A stretch of DNA of 11,073 bases from Clostridia bacterium (lineage in GTDB: Bacteria; Bacillota; Clostridia; Oscillospirales; Acutalibacteraceae): the NCBI GenBank assembly GCA_900768035.1, contig CAAGBH010000082.1:1-11073 (forward strand), given 5' to 3'. Position numbers and translations under genes: made by a program. Within the stretch, counting starts at the first letter, position 1; each line of letters begins with the position of its first letter. Positions 1 through 5,943 of the stretch are shown piece by piece. The notes beneath the pieces are model-generated. The model was not told where the DNA came from. It did not search any database and saw nothing but the letters and a program-made list of their open reading frames with translations.

Positions 1-20
1 ACACGACGCTCTTCCGATCT
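1..20. other. Illumina adapter remnant (not genomic)
   Basis: ACACGACGCTCTTCCGATCT is identical to the last 20 nt of the Illumina TruSeq universal adapter / read 1 primer. It sits exactly at the window edge and interrupts the cdaR reading frame, so genomic sequence starts at about position 21. Any translation through it is artificial. Confidence 0.97.
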
Positions 21-650
21 TTCACTAACGCTTAAAGTTTTATTAACCTTGGTATAAGCCACCACAGAATCAATTTTATTGATAACCGTTCGTGGTCCTG
101 TAACAGTTAATGTGTCGCTTTCGGTTCCGCTTAAAATACCGCTTTCTGCAATGAGGCCCTCTTTAGCGGTGACACCCTCTGCCAAAGCCTTTATAGTGAA
201 CTCTTTAGTGTCAATATAGTCAAAAGAAATTTTTACAGTAGACGGCGAAACCTTTAAAATTTCATAACCGGAATTAGCGGAAACCTTGGTTGCCGCAACA
301 TCGAGTTTATATTCACCCGGTGCATCAACCGATGCCGCCGAAGCGTAAACATTAAAATCTTCACTTTTGAGAGAAGAAACCAAATATGTCGGCCCGCGAA
401 CAACAACAGTGAATTTCTGGGCAGAAATATCGTCTATAATACTCATACCATTTTCAGAAGCAAAAGTATTTTCAAGATTGACATTAACCGTCATATCGGC
501 AAAACTGCGCTCAATAATCGGGTTTTCCTTAGTCATAATTAAAAGCCAGAATATAAACGCCAATAAAATCGAAAGTGTTACGGTGAATTTTTTATTATAA
601 AGCAAATCACGAAGTGAAAAGGAAGTTAAAAATTTAAGTTTCTTAAACAT
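21..650 (-). CDS. cdaR: CdaR/YbbR-domain protein, regulator of the diadenylate cyclase (partial, C-terminus missing)
   Basis: This is a membrane-anchored extracytoplasmic YbbR-domain protein. In Firmicutes such proteins bind CdaA and modulate c-di-AMP synthesis. Reading minus from the ATG at 650-648, 210 codons are open down to the adapter junction. A short basic N-terminus is followed by one membrane segment at about residues 22-39 (ILLAFIFWLLIM). Two YbbR-type beta repeats follow, at about 51-137 and 146-210, each with the typical VxGP turn (VVVRGPTYLV and LTVTGPRTVI). The second repeat runs into the contig end, and family members usually carry three or four repeats, so a substantial C-terminal part is missing. 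The ATG overlaps the cdaA stop (TAATG), implying translational coupling. In relatives glmM commonly follows, which would lie beyond this edge. Family assignment is firm; the regulatory role is inferred from orthologues. Confidence 0.9.
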
Positions 651-1543
651 TATTCAACATTCCTTTCTTTCTTAAACGGATTTAATTTCTTTAAAGCAGA
701 AATCAAAGGTACTTTTTTCTCGGTTTGTTTGGTGTCTAACAAGAGTCTTCTAAGTTCTGCCGAAGCAGTAACAGAATTATAATTACGGGTTATCTGACCG
801 TTAGCCACTATCGAGATTATACCCGTTTCCTCAGAAACTACCAACACAACCGCATCAGAATTTTCAGTCATACCAATTGCGGCTCTGTGACGTGTTCCGA
901 ATTGAGAGTTTATATCTTCTCTTTGAGTTAAAGGAAGTATACAACCTGCCGCCAAAACTCTGCCCTCACGGACAATCATAGCGCCGTCGTGCAACGGAGA
1001 TTTCGGGAAGAATATATTATTAACAATCGAAACCGACGGCAAAGCATCAATCAGCGTTCCTGTTGAAATAATTTCTCCCAACTGAGTTGTGCGCTCGAAA
1101 ACAATCAAAGCGCCGATTTTCTTCTCCTGCATAAAACCTGCCGCACTGCAAATTTTATCAATACTTTTTGAAAGGATATTTTCGTCGTCAAACAGTTGCC
1201 CGTGGGAAAATTTTGTTCTTCCAACATTTTCAAGTATTCTTCGAAGTTCGGGCTGAAAGATTACGGCAGCGGCAATAATTGCGGAACTCATAACCTTAGA
1301 GAGCGTCCACTTAAGCGTTGCCAAATCCCACCAGTTAGCAATAATATAAATCACAAACAAAATCAGCAATCCTTTAACCAACTGACCTGCTCTCGTTTCA
1401 CGCAAAAAACCAATCGCTTTATAAATAACAAAAGCGATTACCAAAATATCAACTATATCAAGCAATCTCATATTTGAAATAGCGTATACAATTTGATTCC
1501 AAGTGGCATAGAGTGCATTCAAAAAGCCGCCCACACTTAACAT
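650..1543 (-). CDS. cdaA: Diadenylate cyclase CdaA (c-di-AMP synthase)
   Basis: The enzyme condenses two ATP into cyclic di-AMP, the second messenger for potassium, osmotic and cell-wall homeostasis. The 297-residue protein is close to the family length of about 270-290. The N-terminus has three hydrophobic segments (about 28-45, 55-70 and 83-96), the CdaA membrane module. The DisA_N/DAC catalytic domain follows, at about 100-270, with the signature residues intact: DGA at 186-188 (in PLHDGAMIV) and RHR at 218-220 (in GTRHRAA), plus GALIVFER at 144-151 and SEETG at 237-241. The start is uncertain. At the ATG at 1543 the GAAAGG sequence directly abuts the codon, whereas a GTG at 1534-1532 (codon 4) lies 8 nt beyond AAAGGA, a better distance. 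The true protein may therefore be 294 residues. A promoter lies just upstream (1583-1611), and cdaR follows with a one-base overlap. Confidence 0.95.
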   Translation of the reverse strand: MLSVGGFLNALYATWNQIVYAISNMRLLDIVDILVIAFVIYKAIGFLRETRAGQLVKGLLILFVIYIIANWWDLATLKWTLSKVMSSAIIAAAVIFQPELRRILENVGRTKFSHGQLFDDENILSKSIDKICSAAGFMQEKKIGALIVFERTTQLGEIISTGTLIDALPSVSIVNNIFFPKSPLHDGAMIVREGRVLAAGCILPLTQREDINSQFGTRHRAAIGMTENSDAVVLVVSEETGIISIVANGQITRNYNSVTASAELRRLLLDTKQTEKKVPLISALKKLNPFKKERNVE

Positions 1544-1582
1544 CCTTTCAGCATTATAATTATTAAATATATTATCTATTTT

Positions 1583-1611
1583 ATAATAACATAGTTATCC
1601 TTTTCATTCAA
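1583..1611 (-). promoter_or_regulatory. Candidate sigma-A promoter of cdaA-cdaR
   Basis: Read on the minus strand: TTGAAT (1611-1606), a 17-nt spacer, then TATTAT (1588-1583), preceded by TGT so that it forms an extended -10 (TGN). It lies between the desulfurase stop and cdaA, giving a leader of roughly 30-35 nt. The assignment rests on motif match and spacing only, in AT-rich sequence. Confidence 0.5.
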
Positions 1612-1618
1612 TAGGAAA

Positions 1619-2755
1619 TTACAAGTTTTTTGCAAATTTTTTATCTTTCAAAACATTTATGAGTTTATCGGTCTCGCTTAGCGTATTAAACACACCGAAA
1701 CTTACCCTCACACAGCCGTAAGGCAATGTTCCAATTACCTTATGAGCCGTGGGTGCGCAATGAAGTCCGCTTCGTACTGCAATACCATATTCATTGAGTA
1801 TTCCCGCCGTTTCACCACTTTCTTTACCAACAACATTAAACGGCAAAACAGGGGCAGTAAAATTATATACGGGCGGTTTTGTGTAAAGAATAATATTCTT
1901 ATTCAGCGAGAGTGAATTATAAAGCCTTTCCAACAGCATAAATTCGTGTTTATAAATATTCTCAATTCCCTTTGAATTTATAAAATCAATCCCTGCGGAT
2001 ACACCCAAAATTGCAGGCACATTTATAGTTCCGCTCTCAAATTTTTCAGGCAAAACGTCGGGTTGTGCAAAATCAATCGAAGAACTTCCTGTTCCACCCT
2101 CAATAATGGTATTTTCGATATTTTTTCTTGCAATTAAAATCCCTATTCCCATAGGTGCATAAAGACCTTTATGCGCCGCCACACACAAAAAATCAATATT
2201 CATTTTTTCCATATCTATAGGCAAAACGCCCGCTATCTGTGCGGCGTCAACACAAAACAAAACACCTCTTTGTTTACAGATTTTGCCGATTTCTGCAATA
2301 GGCAGAATTGTTCCTGTCACATTCGAAGCGCCCGTCATCAAAACAAGCCTTGTATTAACCTTTATTTTATCTTTAATATTTTGCAATGTAGTCTCGGTAT
2401 CATCAGTAATTTCAGCAATATCAAAATTTATACCCATTTTTTTAAGCGGACGCATTACTGCATTATGTTCAAGATTTGAAACAACTACACGGTCGCCTTT
2501 TTTTAAAACACCCTTTAAAACATAATTTATACTTTGAGTACAGTTAAGTGTGAAAATAACATTTTCCCCACCGCCGCCGCCAAAAAATCGCGACACTTTT
2601 TCCCTTGATTTATAAACTGCATCGGCAGTTTTTGCCGATAAACTATGTCCGCTTCTGCCTGGGTTTGCAGACATATTTTTCAAAGCAAAATCAACCGCAT
2701 TTATAACATTTTGCGGTTTTTTACCGCTTGTGGCGGCATTATCAAAATATATCAT
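1619..2755 (-). CDS. Cysteine desulfurase-like PLP enzyme (TIGR01977 / EF2568-type, aminotransferase class V)
   Basis: This is a PLP-dependent enzyme of the NifS/SufS fold, expected to release sulfur (or selenium) from cysteine (or selenocysteine) as a protein-bound persulfide. With the ATG at 2755-2753 it is 378 residues, starts MIYFDNAATS and matches the short-N-terminus subfamily TIGR01977. Visible landmarks are NPGRSGH (31-37), the PLP-stacking His in LEHNAV (H97), D170 and Q173 in CVDAAQ, the Schiff-base lysine K196 in AAHKG, and the sulfur-accepting C333 in RSGLHCAP. A run of five glycines sits at 59-63. The frame stays open to 2785, but that start would lie inside the terminator hairpin; GGGGGAA at 2767-2761 is 7 nt from the 2755 ATG and decides the start. 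The upstream neighbour is a DUF3343 Se/S-carrier-like protein, a plausible acceptor. The physiological function of this subfamily is not firmly known. Confidence 0.9.
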   Translation of the reverse strand: MIYFDNAATSGKKPQNVINAVDFALKNMSANPGRSGHSLSAKTADAVYKSREKVSRFFGGGGGENVIFTLNCTQSINYVLKGVLKKGDRVVVSNLEHNAVMRPLKKMGINFDIAEITDDTETTLQNIKDKIKVNTRLVLMTGASNVTGTILPIAEIGKICKQRGVLFCVDAAQIAGVLPIDMEKMNIDFLCVAAHKGLYAPMGIGILIARKNIENTIIEGGTGSSSIDFAQPDVLPEKFESGTINVPAILGVSAGIDFINSKGIENIYKHEFMLLERLYNSLSLNKNIILYTKPPVYNFTAPVLPFNVVGKESGETAGILNEYGIAVRSGLHCAPTAHKVIGTLPYGCVRVSFGVFNTLSETDKLINVLKDKKFAKNL

Positions 2756-2762
2756 AAAAATT

Positions 2763-2767
2763 CCCCC
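2763..2767 (-). promoter_or_regulatory. Ribosome binding site fixing the desulfurase start
   Basis: GGGGG on the minus strand lies 7 nt before the ATG at 2755. It comes straight after the U-tract of the hairpin at 2780-2809, so the upstream in-frame start at 2785 is very unlikely. Confidence 0.75.
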
Positions 2768-2809
2768 AAAAATAATAAAAAGCATCTCGATCGAAGTTAC
2801 GAGATGCTT
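2767..2809 (-). terminator. Rho-independent terminator (or leader attenuator) upstream of the desulfurase gene
   Basis: A perfect 10-bp stem is visible, AAGCATCTCG (2809-2800) pairing with CGAGATGCTT (2789-2780), with a 10-nt loop. On the minus strand it is followed by the T-rich run TTTTTATTATTTTTG (2781-2767). It lies 6 nt after the DUF3343 stop and ends beside the desulfurase ribosome binding site. The simplest reading is the end of the ytvI-DUF3343 transcript. Any transcript reaching the desulfurase gene from upstream must pass through it. Confidence 0.85.
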
Positions 2810-2815
2810 ATAATT

Positions 2816-3034
2816 TTAAGACTTTTCGATTATATCAAGTATTTTTACACCGTTGTCACGAAGCAATTTTTCGGCTGAATTCAATTCACCGTCAAGTATA
2901 ATTGCATAACCGCAACCGTAGGTTTTTTCACCTGTGATACGCTCTACTCTGACTTTAAAACCTTTTTTTCTCAATATATCCCTACCCTTTATAGCGTAGG
3001 TCACTGTTCCTGTTAATATTATATATCTTTTCAT
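2816..3034 (-). CDS. DUF3343 protein, putative Se/S carrier-like
   Basis: A small 72-residue soluble protein resembling DUF3343 (PF11823, described as Se/S-carrier-like). It opens MKRYIILTG, has a helix around residues 12-25, and carries its only cysteine at C41 in YGCGYAI, the position of the conserved Cys-Gly in this family. The frame extends to 3100, but GGAG at 3046-3043, 8 nt before the ATG at 3034-3032, supports the short form; the longer one would also overlap the upstream gene. It lies 37 nt downstream of the YtvI-like gene, presumably on one transcript, and just before a cysteine desulfurase homologue. That pairing suggests, without proving, that C41 accepts persulfide sulfur or selenium. 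The family assignment rests on size, fold pattern and the Cys-Gly motif. Confidence 0.72.
   Translation of the reverse strand: MKRYIILTGTVTYAIKGRDILRKKGFKVRVERITGEKTYGCGYAIILDGELNSAEKLLRDNGVKILDIIEKS
2829..2859 (-). promoter_or_regulatory. Possible extended -10 promoter inside the DUF3343 3' end
   Basis: On the minus strand, TGATATAAT (2837-2829) is a perfect extended -10. A GTGACA at 2859-2854 could be a weak -35, but the 19-nt spacer is long. If used, it would start about 65 nt before the desulfurase ATG and put the 2780-2809 hairpin in the leader. The motif overlaps codons for Asp-Ile-Ile, so it may be fortuitous. Confidence 0.3.
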
Positions 3035-3071
3035 TTCATTCACTCCGATATTACATATTATGCAAAACTGT

Positions 3072-4124
3072 CTAAACTGACAACCCTTCTTGCATCTCAT
3101 CTTTGTAATACCGAATAACCACGATTAAAATTATCGGAAATAAAATAAGCCCCCAAAAACCCAAAACCTTAAGCCCCACAAACATTGCCAAGAGCGTAAA
3201 CAAAGGATTCATACCAATCTGTGTTGAAATGATTTTCGGCTCTAAAAAGTTTCTTACAATAACAATTATAACATACAAAACCGCCAACCCTAATGCTAAA
3301 CGGTTGTTGCCAAGAAAGACCGACAAAACCGCCCAAGGAATCATAACAGTCCCCGTTCCGATAACCGGCAGAACATCGACTAAAGCGATTATTAAAGCGA
3401 TTAACGGAGCATATTTTATTTTTAGTAAAAAAAGCCCTAATAGAAGTTCCGCATAGGTCACAGCCGACAGAATTAAATATCCTTTAACAAGTTTGAAAAC
3501 ACTTTCAAAAAGTATTATTTTTATTTTTCTGATTTTTTCACCTGTTTTACTTCCAAAAAGACTATTTAAAAATTTTGAAAGTCCTTTATAATCTTTAGCG
3601 ATATAAAATGTTGCCACGAGGGCAACTATACTACTTATTAAAAACGGCGGTGTTTTCTTAGCAAGAGTCGTTGCAAATGATGATATAAAACCGCTTATGC
3701 CGTTTGCCATTTTATCAATCATATTCTTAACAATAGAATCAAAAGCAGAGTTAAACTCCTTAGGAATCTTATCAAACAACTTTTGAATTTTATTTAATAT
3801 GAAATTGAATTTTTCGAGCATTTTGGGTAAATAATCGGCAAAATCTATGCCGAAAACCACTATTCGGTATATTAAAAACCCGAGCACAAAAGCAACTGCT
3901 AAATATATAACAACAGATAAAACAGAGGCAACCGTTCCCTGTTTTATTTTAATTTTTCGATTTAAAAAATTTGCAATAGGCTGAACCGAATAAGCGATTA
4001 TCCCCGCAAACAAAAATGGCAGTAAATATGTCAGTAGAAAACGGCAAACCAAATACACCAAAAGGAAAATTATTACTGTGTAAATAAAGTCAATTATGAA
4101 GTTCTTTTTTGATGTTCGTTCCAA
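3072..4124 (-). CDS. AI-2E-family membrane protein, sporulation protein YtvI-like
   Basis: A 350-residue polytopic membrane protein of the AI-2E transporter family (PF01594). Two hydrophobic segments lie near the N-terminus (about 10-50), another at about 65-90, then an amphipathic, charged central region (about 95-150), and a hydrophobic C-terminal half with several segments. The C-terminal motifs VDVLPVIGTGTVMIPWAV, RNFLEPKII and GLKVLGFWGL match the YtvI subgroup (TIGR02872), linked to sporulation in Bacillus and Clostridia; the transported substrate is unknown. The frame is open to an ATG at 4169, and another ATG lies at 4139, but GGGAGGT (4137-4131) stands 7 nt before a TTG at 4124-4122, so TTG is the likely start. 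The ATG at 4139 overlaps that ribosome binding site. DUF3343 follows 37 nt downstream. Confidence 0.85.
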   Translation of the reverse strand: MERTSKKNFIIDFIYTVIIFLLVYLVCRFLLTYLLPFLFAGIIAYSVQPIANFLNRKIKIKQGTVASVLSVVIYLAVAFVLGFLIYRIVVFGIDFADYLPKMLEKFNFILNKIQKLFDKIPKEFNSAFDSIVKNMIDKMANGISGFISSFATTLAKKTPPFLISSIVALVATFYIAKDYKGLSKFLNSLFGSKTGEKIRKIKIILFESVFKLVKGYLILSAVTYAELLLGLFLLKIKYAPLIALIIALVDVLPVIGTGTVMIPWAVLSVFLGNNRLALGLAVLYVIIVIVRNFLEPKIISTQIGMNPLFTLLAMFVGLKVLGFWGLILFPIILIVVIRYYKDEMQEGLSV

Positions 4125-4130
4125 ACAATT

Positions 4131-4137
4131 ACCTCCC
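4131..4137 (-). promoter_or_regulatory. Ribosome binding site selecting the TTG start of the YtvI-like gene
   Basis: GGGAGGT on the minus strand is 7 nt before the TTG at 4124-4122. It overlaps the ATG at 4139, which therefore cannot be the main start. Confidence 0.8.
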
Positions 4138-4147
4138 ATTTTTATAA

Positions 4148-4176
4148 ATTTTATGCAAGGTGAACACATATGTAAA
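4148..4176 (-). promoter_or_regulatory. Candidate sigma-A promoter of the ytvI-like/DUF3343 unit
   Basis: TTTACA (4176-4171), a 17-nt spacer and TAAAAT (4153-4148), each one mismatch from consensus, on the minus strand. The -10 lies about 23 nt before the TTG start. It belongs to the divergent control region 4125-4254 shared with the plus-strand amino-acid operon. Confidence 0.6.
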
Positions 4177-4192
4177 AAATTGAGTTTTTTGC

Positions 4193-4221
4193 TTGATTTT
4201 TGATATAAAGTGTACTATAAT
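4193..4221 (+). promoter_or_regulatory. Sigma-A promoter of the ACT-hom-lysC operon
   Basis: TTGATT (4193-4198), a 17-nt spacer and a perfect TATAAT (4216-4221). The predicted transcription start near 4228 leaves a leader of only about 27 nt before the ATG at 4255. That is too short for a T-box, a lysine riboswitch or a peptide attenuator, so control by an operator protein or at the enzyme level is more likely. Confidence 0.85.
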
Positions 4222-4254
4222 TAAAAACAACAGTTTGCGTGTGGAGGACAAATT

Positions 4255-4701
4255 ATGGAATCTAAAACCTATTTGCTTGTCAATTCCAAGATATTGCCGC
4301 CCGTTTTCGAAAGCGTGGTTTTAGCCAAGGAATTACTGGCAAGCGGTAAGGCACAAAATACCACCTCTGCAATAAAAATGGCAGGTATTTCAAGAAGTGC
4401 CTTTTATAAGTATAAGGACTATGTTTTCAAATATTCCGACAATACTGATAAAACTGTAACATTAATCGCAAAACTTTCGGATAAAGCAGGTGTATTTTCA
4501 TCTCTCACAACCGCTTTATATGAACACGGTTTTAATATTATTACCATAAATCAGGAAACCCCGAAAGACGATGTTGCAGATGTTTCCCTGACTGTTAATG
4601 CAGAAAATGCCAAAATTTCTAATAAACAGTTAATTGATATTCTTTCTTCTATAGAGGGTATAATAACCATAAAATATTTAGGCGGTGAAAAAAATGATTA
4701 A
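4255..4701 (+). CDS. ACT domain-containing protein, PheB/UPF0735 family
   Basis: A 148-residue protein with the UPF0735/PheB layout. A short beta N-terminus is followed by a helix-turn-helix-like region at about 34-58 (SAIKMAGISRSAFYKYK) and one complete ACT domain at about 66-142. The ACT ligand turn is intact (LSDKAGVFSSLTTALYEHG). ACT domains bind amino acids. The biochemical role of this family is not established, and the name PheB comes from its position next to pheA in Bacillus. GGAGG at 4243-4247 lies 7 nt before the ATG. The gene's 3' end overlaps the likely hom start (4694) by 8 nt, so it is translationally coupled to homoserine dehydrogenase, which suggests amino-acid sensing for this pathway. 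Length is normal for the family. Confidence 0.9.
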   Translation: MESKTYLLVNSKILPPVFESVVLAKELLASGKAQNTTSAIKMAGISRSAFYKYKDYVFKYSDNTDKTVTLIAKLSDKAGVFSSLTTALYEHGFNIITINQETPKDDVADVSLTVNAENAKISNKQLIDILSSIEGIITIKYLGGEKND

Positions 4702-5926
4702 TATTGCTATAATGGGGCACGGTGTGGTTGGCTCAGGTGTTGCAGAAATTTTAATCAACCATAATGATAGGATTTCCAAAAGAGTAAAACAGGATATATC
4801 GGTAAAATATATTCTTGATTTACGTGATTTTGACGGTCTTTCCTATTCGGATAAATTTATAAAAGATTTTAATTTAATTCTTGAAGACCCCGAAGTTCAG
4901 GTTGTAGCCGAAGTAATGGGCGGTATCAACCCTGCTTATGACTTTGTTAAAAAATGTTTGCTTGCAGGCAAAAGCGTTGTTACTTCCAATAAAGAATTGG
5001 TTGCCGCAAAAGGCGCTGAACTCATTGACATTGCAGGTCAAAACAATGTGAACTTTTTATTTGAGGCAAGCGTTGGCGGAGGTATTCCGATTTTGAGGCC
5101 GATGACCCAATGTATGTCTGCAAATGATATCGACGAAATATGGGGTATACTCAACGGAACCACTAACTATATTTTAAATAAAATGATAGTGGATAATATG
5201 GATTTCGACACCGCATTGAAATTAGCGCAGGATTTAGGTTTTGCCGAAAAAGACCCAACCGCCGATATCGAAGGTCACGATGCATGCAGAAAAATTTGTA
5301 TATTAGCGGCGTTAGGCTTTGGCAAACATGTCTACCCCGACCAAGTTAAAACCGAGGGTATCACAAATATAACACTAAAAGATGTTGCCTATGCCGATAA
5401 CTTCGGCTGTGTTATTAAACTTATCGGTCACGCCAAGAAATTAGATAACGGTAAAATTACCGCATCTGTACGTCCAACTTTGGTTAACCGTGAATGTATA
5501 CTTTCAGGTGTAAACGGCGTATTTAATGCGGTTATGCTTAACGGCGACCAGACAGGCGAAGTTGCATTTTACGGCAAAGGCGCCGGCAAAGAAGCAACTG
5601 CAAGCGCTGTTGTTGCTGATATTATGGACTGTATTAAACATATCAAAGCCCGCAAATATCTTTCTTGGGAAGACGGCAATAAAGATTATGTTGACACAAA
5701 TTATGACGAATGCACAAATCTTTATGTTGTGATAAAATCAAACGATTTTGAAGATTTGAAAAAACAGTTCGGCAGCATTTTCCCCGAAACTGAATTTAAA
5801 GTTGAAAATGAAGCAGAAAAAGAGATTGCTTTCATCACAAACAAAGATTATGAAAGCAAAATTCTTGAAAAACTTAAACTTTTCAGAAATATTGAATCAC
5901 TAAAAACATTGCACACTATGCTCTGA
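4694..5926 (+). CDS. hom: Homoserine dehydrogenase
   Basis: It reduces aspartate semialdehyde to homoserine with NAD(P)H, the committed step to threonine and methionine. With the ATG at 4694 it has 410 residues. A Rossmann glycine loop GHGVVGSG lies at 8-15, TSNK at 97-100, EASVGGGIP at 124-132, NGTTNYIL at 154-161, and the catalytic segment DIEGHDACRK at 191-200, whose D191, D196 and K200 align with the catalytic residues of yeast homoserine dehydrogenase. Residues from about 340 look like a degenerate ACT domain without the usual D-x-PG turn, where Bacillus Hom carries a clear ACT domain. The frame also opens with a GTG at 4685, but GGTGA at 4684-4688 fits the 4694 ATG and nothing precedes the GTG. 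The gene overlaps the ACT gene by 8 nt and is followed by aspartate kinase after 17 nt. Confidence 0.95.
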   Translation: MINIAIMGHGVVGSGVAEILINHNDRISKRVKQDISVKYILDLRDFDGLSYSDKFIKDFNLILEDPEVQVVAEVMGGINPAYDFVKKCLLAGKSVVTSNKELVAAKGAELIDIAGQNNVNFLFEASVGGGIPILRPMTQCMSANDIDEIWGILNGTTNYILNKMIVDNMDFDTALKLAQDLGFAEKDPTADIEGHDACRKICILAALGFGKHVYPDQVKTEGITNITLKDVAYADNFGCVIKLIGHAKKLDNGKITASVRPTLVNRECILSGVNGVFNAVMLNGDQTGEVAFYGKGAGKEATASAVVADIMDCIKHIKARKYLSWEDGNKDYVDTNYDECTNLYVVIKSNDFEDLKKQFGSIFPETEFKVENEAEKEIAFITNKDYESKILEKLKLFRNIESLKTLHTML

Positions 5927-5943
5927 TACGGAGGTATTATTTT

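Noticed and set aside
367..600. Plus-strand open frame of 77 codons
   Set aside because: It lies entirely antisense to cdaR, has no ribosome binding site and shows no recognisable protein features.
1553..1558. TATAAT on the minus strand as the cdaA -10
   Set aside because: Transcription would start at or beyond the ribosome binding site and there is no -35 at 17 nt (AAATAG); TTGAAT-N17-TATTAT upstream is better placed.
2564..2581. Triplet repeat CCGCCGCC as a regulatory or unstable repeat
   Set aside because: It only encodes a run of glycines within the desulfurase, at a loop position, and is too short to count as a tract.
2171..2878. Several plus-strand open frames
   Set aside because: They are antisense shadows of the desulfurase and DUF3343 genes, with low-complexity, Cys/His-rich translations and no ribosome binding sites.
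3035..3100. Longer N-terminus for the DUF3343 protein
   Set aside because: It would overlap the end of the YtvI-like gene and lacks a ribosome binding site; GGAG at 3046-3043 fits the ATG at 3034.
4148..4171. Sigma-E promoter for the ytvI-like gene (CATAAAAT at 4155-4148 with an upstream ATAT)
   Set aside because: The -10 resembles sigma-E, but the only -35-like ATAT is about 11 nt away instead of 14-15, and TTTACA-N17-TAAAAT fits sigma-A better.
4222..4254. T-box, lysine riboswitch or leader-peptide attenuator before the aspartate operon
   Set aside because: Only about 27-33 nt lie between the promoter and the start codon, and no hairpin is visible.
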